Below are positions 39,947-49,841 of a stretch of 64,000 nucleotides of DNA, in pieces. This DNA comes from Phytopythium helicoides. Its lineage: Eukaryota; Oomycota; Peronosporomycetes; Pythiales; Pythiaceae. The stretch spans positions 62,001-126,000 of the forward strand of contig JANFNE010000059.1 of the NCBI GenBank assembly GCA_024867545.1. The letters are read 5' to 3'. The translations under genes were made by a program, and so were the position numbers. The notes below the pieces were generated by a model. That model did not search any database and was not told the DNA's origin. It worked only from the letters and a program-made list of their open reading frames with translations. How positions within the stretch are numbered: the first letter of the stretch is position 1; each line of letters starts with the position of its first letter.

Positions 39947-41639
39947 CGCTGTGAGCCATCGATCAACGAGAGGAGCGTCTGCACTCGCACTGACTCGCCG
40001 CCAGGTCGCTGGGGAGCGCAGAGATGACTTGATCGGTCCGCCGTGGCCGTTGCTACCTCAGGTACTCGACTTGACATGTCTTGGTGGCAGAGCGTTCGCC
40101 GAAGCCGAGCAGCACGTCGAGCCTTTACACAACGCTGCGACGGGTGTGCACGAAGCTACAAGAGTCGCCGCAACGGGATTGAGCGCATCGCCGTTCAAGA
40201 GCTCTTGATGGCAGGCGACTTGCATCGCTCATCTCGAATTCGCGAATGGCTCCAGCAAGCCGGAGCGTATATCACAAGTCAGGCACCGCGGCCATGGCGT
40301 CTGTGTCAGCGGAGTAGTCGCTGATCGTAGCCCTGAGGTGAAGCCTCATGGCATCACAGATCGGCAGGTGGGACAACACAGCGGGGTCACCAGCGCCTCA
40401 AGCTCATGAACAGCGCTCTACTCACCACCACCAACAGTTCGATAGGCCATTGGACACGTTTGACTCTCCTTCGAGTCAAAGGAATGCTCTCTCTTGGCAC
40501 CAAGTGATCGGCCATTTAGCTCGACCCGTTCACCTCCTGCTCCACGGCCCTCGCATCGCAGGCAGACGACGGCATCTCCATGGACTTGGGCTGAGAGAGA
40601 GGTGGCGGCCGAGCCGCTGGCGCAATCTCCAGGCCGCCACCTCATCGTAGCTCTTCGCAACGCCCCATCTCGATCCGCCGATGACACCAGCAATTGACTG
40701 GAAACGAGTATGCCATAGTGAGCGCCAGGTGAAGCAGCGCACCCATCGCCCCGTCTATCAACCCGCACTTCAACGTGCGCCGGCTGTTTTCGAGGAGGTT
40801 TATGGCTCAGACGCGGAATCAGGTGCCGTCAGTGGCTGCATCGCCACTCGAGTGGAAGATCTTCCACCTCCGCCACACCTGGCGATCGCTGCCACTTGCA
40901 TCCACTTGTTCAGATATCCACTGCCTCTGGGTGATGCGTCGCACTCCCACGGCAGCCGACAACATTCAGCGGAAGCAGTGAGGAGCGACGAGAACGGAAG
41001 CGCAGCGACGGCTGCTCCCGATATCTCAGAGCTTCGAGCTATTAATCTGCACGCCACTAGGGCTTTTGGTGCGCTAGCGTAGCGAGCGAAAGCCTGGAGC
41101 TACTTCTTCCTCTCCAGAACCGCGAGGGAGTCGTGGACCTGGCGCAAGCCACTTCAACCTGCACCTCCACTTCAACTTGGCTCTATAAAATCTATTTACG
41201 AGGTATATCATATCAAAGAGGTTTTCGCCAAGATAAAGTATGCTATTTGCGCGCCAGCTATTGCACAGTATCCAATTTAATAGGTGCTTTAAATATACTC
41301 ACATCTAGTCACCGAGGCATTTGCAATCGCGTCGGACCGCAATGCATCATATTTGGAAGCATCAGCGCTCGCCATCTCTCTTCATGACGCGACGCGCTTG
41401 GCGACAACACCAGTAGCAAGCGCTTGCATCCAAACAACCATCGCTCGTGCCCGTTCCAGCTCTCAAGCTACGCGAGCGTAGGATGCAAGGCGTATGGAGG
41501 ATCCACACATGGTAGCCGCTCCTTGCCTTCATCATGGGTGGCGCAGCTGCTGGGAGGAGTTAGATCGAGCTGCGAGTCCCGCGTGGCACATTCCGCGGTC
41601 GAATGCGCGTGACACTGCTCGAAAAAGTCGAACGCTCGC
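39947..41639. other. Intergenic, no gene recognised
   Basis: Upstream of the beta-propeller gene. Bases 41160-41310 form an AT-rich island (ctctataaaatctattta) that stands out from the surroundings. No coding region is supported. Confidence 0.4.
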
Positions 41640-41960
41640 CAGCGAACGGAGAAATGAGTCCGAGGTGGCACCAGCACGTCAAGATGCTCGGAATGCCTTC
41701 AAGTGCACACAAGTTAGACACCACGGAGCAGAAGATGCACTGAACAGTGGAGTCGCACACCTGTTGATTGTGCTGGTTGAGAGGCTTGCCTCTCTTCACG
41801 CAGGTCACGAGTAACGCCTCGCGCTGCTTGCCGCGCACGCTCGAGCACAGTGGGCTGCAGGAGGACAGCGTTCCCTTCGTGGATCGCGTTGTTGCCCCTC
41901 TCGGATGGGAACTCATCTGGTGAATTTCTGTTGCACTGGACCACCCCGAGCCTCCTTCTC
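41640..41960 (-). pseudogene. Possible ankyrin-repeat gene relic
   Basis: Minus-strand text in two frames resembles ankyrin repeats: ERGNNAIHEGNAVLLQPTV (compare G-N-T-A-I-H-E-A), then VTCVKRGKPLNQHNQQ and C-D-S-T-V-Q-C-I-F (compare G-D-T-A-L-H-C-I-F). No full repeat is intact. The similarity is weak and read by eye only. Confidence 0.3.
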
Positions 41961-42150
41961 AGCGTAGTAAGGAGCGTCACCAGGACCGCGAACCCCTCTC
42001 CTCACACCTCGGAAACCGCTACGTTGGCCACGGCGGAGAGAAGATAGACCCACCCACGCAGCCGTCAAACCAGCGTAGCTGCTCGCCTAGTACTGTACTC
42101 ACGGCCACGCCACAGATGGTGCACCGGGGGACTCACGCGGTGATGTCAAC

Positions 42151-42168
42151 CCTCACTTTTCAATTTCC
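42151..42168 (+). promoter_or_regulatory. Oomycete initiator-like element
   Basis: CCTCACTTTTCAATTTCC resembles the oomycete Inr consensus (TCATTYYNCAATTT) and lies 28 bp before the ATG at 42196. Confidence 0.6.
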
Positions 42169-42195
42169 CAGGCAGCTTCGAGCCCCAGCACCGCC

Positions 42196-43431
42196 ATGAA
42201 GTTCCCGCTCGAGACGCCGCCGTTCGCACCCGTCAAGCTGTCGCACCAGGACGCGAGCCAGGTGGTCGAACTCGCCGAGCTCTACGTGCAGGAGACGCTC
42301 GACCACTACGAGTACCATACCAAGGTGCACAACGGAGTGGTGGACCCCAAGCAGTGGAAGTTCATCAAGCGCCGCGAGAACATGGCCGTGTACCAGGACC
42401 GCGTGGCCCGTGAGTCGACATTGTCATCCACTGTGGCCACCAACGTGCCGGCGTACGTGCCGGACGTCGGGCTACCCAAGAAGATCCAGGTCATCATGGC
42501 GTTCGGCACCATCGAGGGCGATCTAGACGACCTCATGTACGGCGTCGTCAATCCGACGCGAGAGAACATGATGATCAAGACGTCGTACATCCACGACAAC
42601 GTCGTTGACTGCCTCGTGCTCAGCACTATCATCGCCAACACGCCACAGGACCCGATGCGCACGGTCGTACTCAAGTGGAGCGTCAACGGGTGCCCGCCAC
42701 TCGTGCGGCCACTCATCCGCCCGCGAGACTTCGTCTACCTCGAGTCGACGGGCTACACGCGCTCGTCGGATGGTGAGCGCATCGGGTACCACATCATCCA
42801 CTCGATCGAGATCCCGTCGGTACGCCACCTGCAGGAGTTCCGCCTCGTGCGCGGCAGTTTGTCTATCTACCACCTCTTCCGCCAGAAGAGTCCGGGCGTC
42901 GTCGAGGTGTACCTGCGTGGCTTCTGCGATACCATGGGCGACATGCACCCGATCGTGGCCACATACTCGTGTGCGGACGCCATGATCGCCATCTGGCGCG
43001 CGCTCGTGTGCTCCCAGATGAAGAAGCTCACGTGGCTGCTCAAGAACAACCAGTTGGCACACACGACGGCCGCAGACGCTGCGCGACCGCTCGAGAAGCG
43101 AGGGCGCTGTGTGGTGTGCGCGAACCGAAATTCGTCGTTGCTGGGTCCGGCGGCCGTCAAGAAGCGCTGCCGCATCTGCCAGGGCGAGATGTGCTCGCGC
43201 TGCAGCATTCCGAGGCGCCTGAGCTTCCTCTCGCCAGTCACGCGCGAGGTCATCACTAAACGCATGAGCTTCTGCACTCGCTGCGTGCACATGGCCGTCG
43301 AGACCAACGGCTACGACGTGGCCGTGGGCGAGCTGGCGCAGGAGAATCCGTACGAGATGTACGAGGTGGGAACCATCCGCTCCTCCAACGAGTCGCAGCG
43401 CAGCTTCTTCTGGATGGAGGCCAACGGCTGA
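42196..43431 (+). CDS. B-type START-like/FYVE-like zinc-finger protein
   Basis: 411 aa beginning M-K-F-P-L-E-T-P-P-F-A-P-V-K-L. The START-like domain (about 15-290) has IRPRDFVYLESTG, GERIGYHIIHSIEIPS and a VEVYLRGF segment. The finger reads CVVC ... KKRCRICQGEMCSRC ... FCTRC: the basic Lys-Lys-Arg before the third cysteine and the C-R-I-C pair come closer to the FYVE R(R/K)HHCRxCG signature than any A-type copy, although the histidines are missing. The spacer to the last pair is basic. Phosphoinositide binding is therefore more plausible here, as inference. No membrane segment. Confidence 0.87.
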   Translation: MKFPLETPPFAPVKLSHQDASQVVELAELYVQETLDHYEYHTKVHNGVVDPKQWKFIKRRENMAVYQDRVARESTLSSTVATNVPAYVPDVGLPKKIQVIMAFGTIEGDLDDLMYGVVNPTRENMMIKTSYIHDNVVDCLVLSTIIANTPQDPMRTVVLKWSVNGCPPLVRPLIRPRDFVYLESTGYTRSSDGERIGYHIIHSIEIPSVRHLQEFRLVRGSLSIYHLFRQKSPGVVEVYLRGFCDTMGDMHPIVATYSCADAMIAIWRALVCSQMKKLTWLLKNNQLAHTTAADAARPLEKRGRCVVCANRNSSLLGPAAVKKRCRICQGEMCSRCSIPRRLSFLSPVTREVITKRMSFCTRCVHMAVETNGYDVAVGELAQENPYEMYEVGTIRSSNESQRSFFWMEANG

Positions 43432-43935
43432 GCAGATGAGATGGCTACACTCGCTTCAACTTGAAGATCGCGTCGCTTCGAGTGTCTGCGCATGTCCGAT
43501 TCTAAGTAACATGAAGTCTATGAGCATGGAACAGTTAGTCAGTCACAGACAGCATGAGAGTGCTGGATTGGGAATGGTGGTCTAACGATACCTGCTCATC
43601 TCTCGCCTTGCTCATGCGAGAAATCACGTCGTCGTATGGCAAGAAGAGATTTCGCACCCTTCGCAGGTCCTTCAACTCACAGTCAGTTGGTTATCTACTC
43701 GATTTGCTTTCACCGCAGCATGTCTCGCGCGCGAAATCTTGATGCTGACCTTCGAAGATATGACTTCGCACTTTGGCTTCACTGACACTGACTGAAATAC
43801 TCGTGAGGTCGCGTTTGCGTCAGGAACTCCCGGCAGAAGTCGTAGCGAAAAGCTAAACAAAGCTGCTCGCAACGCAATTCGCTCGAACTCGAACACAGGT
43901 CTCTCCTTCCTCTCTGCTCTCACCCCAAGCGAGTC
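43432..43935. other. Intergenic, no gene recognised
   Basis: Between the B-type gene and the aldo-keto reductase, both on the plus strand; holds the reductase promoter, without a clear motif. Confidence 0.45.
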
Positions 43936-45003
43936 ATGCCCACCGGCAAAACGGACGCCAAGATGACCTACCGGTTCCTCGGAAACTCGGGACTCCTCGT
44001 CTCCAAACTTGCACTCGGATCGTGGATGATCCCGAAGGCCAACCAGACAGCCACTGCATGGTATGAGGTGGTCAAGGCCGCGTACGCTCACGGCATTAAT
44101 TTCTTCGACACGGCGGAGAACTATGACAACGGCAACGCTGAGGTTTTGCTCGGAAGTGCAATCAAGAAGGGTGTCCAAGATGGGATCTGGGAGCGTGAAG
44201 ACCTTGTCGTCAGTGCAAAGCTCGCAGGTGGAAACAAGGAATTCAGCTTCTTTGCACCCGGTCCAAACGCCCAAGGACTTAGCCGCAAACACCTTGTCGA
44301 GGGAATCAAGACCTCGCTAAAGAAGCTGCAGCTCGAGTACGTCGATGTGCTCTTCTGTCACGGACTTGACAAATGTACACCAATTGAAGAGGTTGTCCGC
44401 GCCATGAACTTCATCATCAGCCAAGGATGGACATTCTACTGGGGAACGAGCAACTGGTCCCCAGTCGCAATCCAGGAGGCCATCTCAATTGCCGACCGTC
44501 TCGGATTTGTGCGGCCCATTGCCGAGCAAACGGAGTACAACATCCTCGAGCGCTCAAAGGTTGAGTTCCAGTACACCGATCTCATCAAGACTTACAAGCT
44601 CGGTCTCACGGTCTGGTCCCCACTAGCAAGTGGATTGCTCACTGGCAAGTACACCGACGGTAGCGCCCCTGAAGACGCTCGCCTTTCGAACCCAACATTC
44701 CGAGTCTTCATTCACGACTTTGACAAAAAGCTGCCAGTCGTTCCTCAACTCGCACCCGTCGCGGACAAACTCGACTGCACGTTGGCGCAGCTGGCGATTG
44801 CCTGGTGCGTCTCAAACGAGAACGTGTCCACCGTGCTACTTGGAGCACGCAACTCTGCGCAGCTGAAGGAGACAGTGAAGGCTTTGGCGGTGGTGAACAA
44901 GCTCACGCCCGAGATCAAGGCCGAGATCGATACGATCGCAAAGGTCACCCCCAGCCTGTTTGAGCCCAACTTCTTCTACGCCATCCGTGAGCGTTTTCTT
45001 TAG
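43936..45003 (+). CDS. Aldo-keto reductase, K+-channel beta-subunit-like
   Basis: 355 aa, single exon. NADPH-dependent oxidoreductase of the AKR (beta/alpha)8-barrel superfamily. The catalytic tetrad is visible: Asp and Tyr in NFFDTAENYDNG, Lys in LVVSAKL and His in VLFCHGLDK. YWGTSNWSP, SKVEFQYTDL and LTVWSPLASGLLTGKY match the AKR6 group (voltage-gated K+ channel beta subunits and microbial homologues). The preferred start is 43936; an internal Met10 (M-T-Y-R-F-L-G) is where homology begins. The physiological substrate is unknown. It is an unrelated gene inside the START/FYVE cluster. Confidence 0.92.
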   Translation: MPTGKTDAKMTYRFLGNSGLLVSKLALGSWMIPKANQTATAWYEVVKAAYAHGINFFDTAENYDNGNAEVLLGSAIKKGVQDGIWEREDLVVSAKLAGGNKEFSFFAPGPNAQGLSRKHLVEGIKTSLKKLQLEYVDVLFCHGLDKCTPIEEVVRAMNFIISQGWTFYWGTSNWSPVAIQEAISIADRLGFVRPIAEQTEYNILERSKVEFQYTDLIKTYKLGLTVWSPLASGLLTGKYTDGSAPEDARLSNPTFRVFIHDFDKKLPVVPQLAPVADKLDCTLAQLAIAWCVSNENVSTVLLGARNSAQLKETVKALAVVNKLTPEIKAEIDTIAKVTPSLFEPNFFYAIRERFL

Positions 45004-45494
45004 GTCCACTCGCCTGAATGGGGAAGCAAACATACATACCTCTTCGACCTTCTCGTGATGGCAAGGACTGCATTTCTGTGGTTTAGGGATGCATAACGCA
45101 GTCAAAATCGATCCAAGTCAGTAATTTCGCTAGGTGTCTTCATGGCTGCCCTGTTGGTGGTGATGGTGAAGTTGATGTCTAACCTTCAGTCGTGATGAAC
45201 CGTGATGAGCGCTTGACCTCGTCGTCGACTTGAAGGCGAACAGTCAGTACCACGTTGTCTCCGTTTTTGGCCTGGCATCCAGAGCACGGTGGGATGACCT
45301 CGAGGCTATGTGACGATTCTGCCTTCTCTGACGTCATTGCGGCTGCTTTCATGTCCTGGACCTTCATGGCCGTGGGGTTCTGTAGTGGCATCATCCTAGC
45401 AAAAGGAGGCCGACTCCGGTCTCGCTGAAGAGCACAGATATCCACATCTCAACTCGATTAACACCTATGTCTGCTTCTGCTGCTGCATGCGCAT
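45004..45494. other. Intergenic, no gene recognised
   Basis: Convergent spacer between the reductase (+) and a B-type gene (-); nothing supported. Confidence 0.45.
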
Positions 45495-46823
45495 TCAGTG
45501 CGACGCGAACGAGGACGACAAGTAGGACGCAGACGACGATGAGGCGTTGGACGACGATGTCGGAGAGATGCCCGCCGCGGCTTTCCATTCCCGGTGCAGA
45601 GCCATCGCCGACATCTTGCGCTCTTGGTGCTCGCGCAACATCTCGAGCGCCACATCTCGTCCATTCATGACGGTCGCCGCGCGGACGCATGCGATGCAAA
45701 ACGTGATCGAGTGCTCTTGGACCATGCGTGTCCGTTCGTTGAAGTGGCAGATCTTCTTGGACACGCTGCAACGAGAGCAAAGCGGCTCCGCGCACACGCG
45801 GCAAGTGTTTCGTCGCTGCTTCTTGTCGCGCGACGACCCTGGCACGAGCGAAGTCTTGATGGCCGATGTGCACACGCTGCAGTAGCCTCGTCGTTGTCCA
45901 GATAGTGATGGAGCAAGCTGGTGATGCTGCTGATGGTGCCGCCGGAGCGGTCGATTGGCACCGGCCTTACTCAACATCCAGCTAAGCTTTTTGAGCTGTG
46001 AGCACTCGGCAAGCTTCCATACCGACACGACACCCTTGGCAGACACAAGCGCTCCGATTGGGGCCGGCATGTCTCCTAGCAGATCGAGAAACGCCTTGAC
46101 GTAAGTCTCAACGACACCGTCGCTCTTCTGTCGGTACAAGTGGTACAGCGTCATGCTCCCGCGCACGATCTTGTGGGCATGCAGCTCTGGCACACCCGGA
46201 ATCTCGACCGAGTGGAGGATGTGGTATCCCACGCGCTCGCCCGTCGACCGCATGCGCGTCATGCCCGTGGACTCCAAGTAGACGAAGTCGCGCGGACGCA
46301 CCATCGCGCGCATCATGGATGGACCGCCGTTGACGGCCCACTTGAGCTGCAGGCCTCGAAACGGATCTTCTGGCGTGGCTTCGAGGATCGACGCGAGCAC
46401 CGCAAAGTCCAGCACGTTGTTGCCCACGTAGACCGACTTGACGCGCGCCTCGGCGGCTGTCGGGTTCACCACGGCATACATGAGGTCGTCCAAGTCGCCC
46501 ATGACGGATCCGCACCAGAGCAGTCGCTGGACGTCCCTCGCGCCGGCACCCGACCCGTCCTCGAGGCTGCGCGTGGTCATGCTGTCGCGCGACATGCGCC
46601 GTGGCTGCCGTCCCTGCCGGTCCTGGTACACCGTCACGTTGTCGAACTTCTTGAACGTCTTCCACCGCGCCTCGTCAATGACGCCGCCAGCGTCCAGGTG
46701 CGCCTCGTAGTCGGCCAGCGTCTCGCTCACGAACAGGTCCGCGAGGTCGGCCATGGCCATCTCGTCGGCATCCGAGAGCCTCACAGGCGCGAACGGCGGC
46801 TGCTCCAGTGGGAACTTCATCAT
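45495..46823 (-). CDS. B-type START-like/FYVE-like zinc-finger protein
   Basis: 442 aa from 46823, or 441 from the second Met at 46820 that matches the B-type M-K-F-P-L start. VRPRDFVYLESTGMT, GERVGYHILHSVEIPG and VETYVKAFLDLLGD lie in the START-like domain. The finger is CSVC ... RRNTCRVCAEPLCSRC ... FCIAC, again with basic residues before the third cysteine, and a His/Gln-rich linker precedes it. The C-terminus is serine-rich (S-S-N-A-S-S-S-S-A-S-Y-L-S-S-S). It lies between two plus-strand B-type genes. Confidence 0.86.
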   Translation of the reverse strand: MMKFPLEQPPFAPVRLSDADEMAMADLADLFVSETLADYEAHLDAGGVIDEARWKTFKKFDNVTVYQDRQGRQPRRMSRDSMTTRSLEDGSGAGARDVQRLLWCGSVMGDLDDLMYAVVNPTAAEARVKSVYVGNNVLDFAVLASILEATPEDPFRGLQLKWAVNGGPSMMRAMVRPRDFVYLESTGMTRMRSTGERVGYHILHSVEIPGVPELHAHKIVRGSMTLYHLYRQKSDGVVETYVKAFLDLLGDMPAPIGALVSAKGVVSVWKLAECSQLKKLSWMLSKAGANRPLRRHHQQHHQLAPSLSGQRRGYCSVCTSAIKTSLVPGSSRDKKQRRNTCRVCAEPLCSRCSVSKKICHFNERTRMVQEHSITFCIACVRAATVMNGRDVALEMLREHQERKMSAMALHREWKAAAGISPTSSSNASSSSASYLSSSFASH

Positions 46824-47729
46824 GAATGCGTCTTGGTGAGCTCCAGTTCTCGACTGACTGGCTGACTGGCTGGCAGACTGGCTTGAGCTCGAGAGAGCTG
46901 GTCACGAAGGAGTAGGACGGGTCCCTTGATGGCGTTCAGTGTCGCGTTCGTTGGTCTCTTCGCGTGTCTGAGAGAGTGGCTCACCTGATTGCCTGCGGGC
47001 ACGTTGGTAATGATGGCGACCCGCATACAGTAGGGCATCGAGGAGCTACGCCACGATCGATTCAGGCGTAGAGGCAGGAGCACACGACGAAGCAATCAGG
47101 CGAGGGCGGAGCGTCAGCGACGCGCAGTTCAACTTGAGTCTAGCGTAGCGCTGCTCTGTGTGCGGCACTCCAAACCTCGATTGCTCACGACTGACTTGGC
47201 AAGTTGAAGCACTCGCCCCACCGAGCCAAGCTCACTTTGAACTCAACGCTGTAGTCTAAGCGGGCGATCAGAGCACGTGCAGGTTCCAGCAGAACGCAAG
47301 TCGAGTTAGCTCACCAGCCGACAGAACCACGAGATCCATGGGGTGTGCGCTCCAGCCTTCGGTCGAGAGGAGACTCGGATCGCAAGGTCCATCTGGCCAT
47401 GGACAGTACCCTATGGCAGCGACCACCTTTGCGGTGCCGTGCGACTGCTGCATGCATTTCGCCACGAAATCGTGGCCCATCGCCGCGACTGATTGCGCTC
47501 CAGTATGGGAGATCGACCAGAGGTCCACCGGCTGGTAGCAGCAGGTGCTCGTGCGTCTTATGACGACATGGTCTCTGCTGGCGCCTTTCCATTCGCTCTG
47601 CTCTCGCTCTGATACGCATTGCTCACTGCCTTGCGTAGCGTCGTGGTCGTGCCCAGCAGCAACTTGTCGGTCTGACCACCAGGCCCCAGACCAGATCCCA
47701 TCGACACGACATGTAGGTCGTTTCAGAAG
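46824..47729. other. Divergent promoter region between two B-type genes
   Basis: Shared 5' region of the genes at 46823 (-) and 47812 (+). No coding feature is recognised. Confidence 0.5.
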
Positions 47730-47745
47730 CCTCATTCTGCAATTT
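47730..47745 (+). promoter_or_regulatory. Oomycete initiator element
   Basis: CCTCATTCTGCAATTT matches the oomycete Inr consensus (TCATTYYNCAATTT) exactly, about 67 bp before the ATG at 47812. Confidence 0.7.
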
Positions 47746-47811
47746 GGCCCCTGCTCACATTCAGCCAGCTAACCATCGCCGCCATTGCGATATCACCGTG
47801 CGCCTCGAGTC

Positions 47812-49053
47812 ATGAAGTTCCCGCTGGCAGCGTCTCCGTTCCACCCACTCACGTTGTCCGAGGTCGAGAAGAATGAGCTCCGGACGACCGCCAACAAGAT
47901 CCTCTCGGACACCTTGAGTGAGTACGAGTCGCTGCTGCAGCGCAATCAGGGCATTCTGGATCTGGAACGATGGAAGCCCATCAAGCGCAAGGAAAACCTG
48001 GTCATCTATGAGGACCGATGCGCGCTTGCCGTCGCGATACAGCAAAACAGCAGCATCTCCAAAGCACGGTCGCAGACTGAAGACCCGGTGGCTCCTCCAC
48101 CAGCCCCGTCGGGACCTATCAAAGCCCCGATGCAGCAACTGCTCTACTTTGGCACGATTAACTGCGAGCTTGATGACCTCATGCTCGGTATCGTGCACCA
48201 GACGCCGGAGACTTACCAGATCCGATCATCTTACATCGATGACAACGGTCTTGACTTGCTTGTTTTGGCGTCGCTGATTACCGCTACCCCCGAGAGACCA
48301 TTCGACGGTCTGCAAATCAAGTGGTCCGCAAACAACTTAGCTCCATTGGTGGCTTCGGGCGTCATCCGCAACCGCGACGGCGTTTACATCGACTACACAG
48401 GCATAACGACGAGTGCCGTCACGGGAGATCGAATCGGGTTCCAGATATGGCAATCTGTGGATATTCCTGGCGTTCCTGAGCTCCCTCACTACAAGCTGGT
48501 GCGCGGCGACATCAAGCTGCACGTGGTATTCCGCCAGAAGAGCAAAGGCATTGTCGAAGTTTACGGACGTGTCATGTATGATCTCCGGGGAGAGGTACCA
48601 GCCTACATATCCACAACGTTTTCAGCTGAAGCAGCTAATTTTCTGCCTGCGATGGCAGTATGCGGTCAAAAGCGCAAGCTCACGTACTACCTGTATACCT
48701 CTGCGGTGGAGACTCGCGGGTCAACCGACAAGCCTGGAGACGTGTTGTGTGGTGTGTGTGCCAAGGAACTTTCCAAAGGCGCGCTGTCGATCTTCACAAC
48801 CAAGACTTGCTACATCTGCTCGAGCCGAGTCTGCTCGCGATGCCGCGTCCCCAAGAAGCTGAGCTTTCTAAACCGCCGAAGTCGAGGAGTAGTAAAGCGT
48901 TCGATTGACTGCTGCACGCGGTGCGTGCACTCGGCGCTGCAGCTGAGTGCGCTCGAAGTCGCGCAAAACGAGCTGACCCTCGAAAACCCGGCTGCCGTTT
49001 ATTATGAGTCGGCAACTCGGCTAACGAGCTCTGTGTCGTCCGCGAGCGAGTAA
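47812..49053 (+). CDS. B-type START-like/FYVE-like zinc-finger protein
   Basis: 413 aa from the M-K-F-P-L start at 47812 (nine earlier in-frame codons from 47785 are not conserved). In the START-like domain the usual P-R-D-F-V-Y is R-N-R-D-G-V-Y, with GDRIGFQIWQSVDIPG following, so the lipid-cavity region has diverged. The finger is CGVC ... TKTCYICSSRVCSRCRVPKK ... CCTRC with all eight ligands. It ends S-S-V-S-S-A-S-E. The Inr upstream predicts a short leader. Confidence 0.86.
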   Translation: MKFPLAASPFHPLTLSEVEKNELRTTANKILSDTLSEYESLLQRNQGILDLERWKPIKRKENLVIYEDRCALAVAIQQNSSISKARSQTEDPVAPPPAPSGPIKAPMQQLLYFGTINCELDDLMLGIVHQTPETYQIRSSYIDDNGLDLLVLASLITATPERPFDGLQIKWSANNLAPLVASGVIRNRDGVYIDYTGITTSAVTGDRIGFQIWQSVDIPGVPELPHYKLVRGDIKLHVVFRQKSKGIVEVYGRVMYDLRGEVPAYISTTFSAEAANFLPAMAVCGQKRKLTYYLYTSAVETRGSTDKPGDVLCGVCAKELSKGALSIFTTKTCYICSSRVCSRCRVPKKLSFLNRRSRGVVKRSIDCCTRCVHSALQLSALEVAQNELTLENPAAVYYESATRLTSSVSSASE

Positions 49054-49841
49054 GCCTTTCCCCTGTGTAGTATCTGGAAGTTTGGTATGTATGGCCTGTT
49101 TTGAATGGAGAAAAAAACATGAAGCCTCAGATGTGTAGACGCCTCCTTCGCTTTATCCGCTGCAAGAGAGCCCGGCGTTCTTCGATTACCATGTTCGATT
49201 GTTTATGATTCGAAGCCGAAGCTATCAATAGCCGGAATGGACACGACATAATCCCGAAACAGACCATGGAAGCTCTATTCCGATTGCCGTCAACACATCA
49301 AGTCAGCGTTTGGCCGGATTACCTCCTCCACGCATCATGTTGAAGCAGGCAAATGCGATCTACATGTTTGCTTCGTGCTTTCGTGATGACGGACGTTTAC
49401 TCATGTCTCGAAGCGGGATAGCTCTGATCAAACGTTTCGAAGTGCTTCGAAGTGCTGCAGTTGGACAAGGCTGTCCCTTTGTTTCTGGTGCTCACACATG
49501 GTTTCGTGGCTCTCGTTTATGACTCCACGCGGTTCCGGACATTGCTGGTATCCACTTGGAGACGTTGGTATAGGACTCCGCCAGCCGGTGGGATACCAGC
49601 ACTCGGAAGCGAAGAGAACCAGCGCACGCCACCTGTTGAAACCACACGAATGCGACAGCGTGAGAGACGCTGTATCATCCACCCTCCCTCCACACTTGGG
49701 CTCCTTGGTGTCGCTGCCACACTTGACTAGCAACTGGCTGGATAGAGAGGCACGCAGTTGCGAACCCTGGGTGGTCACTCCATTTCTCTACCTCACCGGT
49801 CGCACTCAGCGCAGGTGACGTACCCTTCGGCCGCCGCCGCC
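49054..49841. other. Intergenic, no gene recognised
   Basis: Upstream of the next B-type gene; GTCACTCCATTTCTC near 49783 weakly resembles an initiator. No gene. Confidence 0.4.
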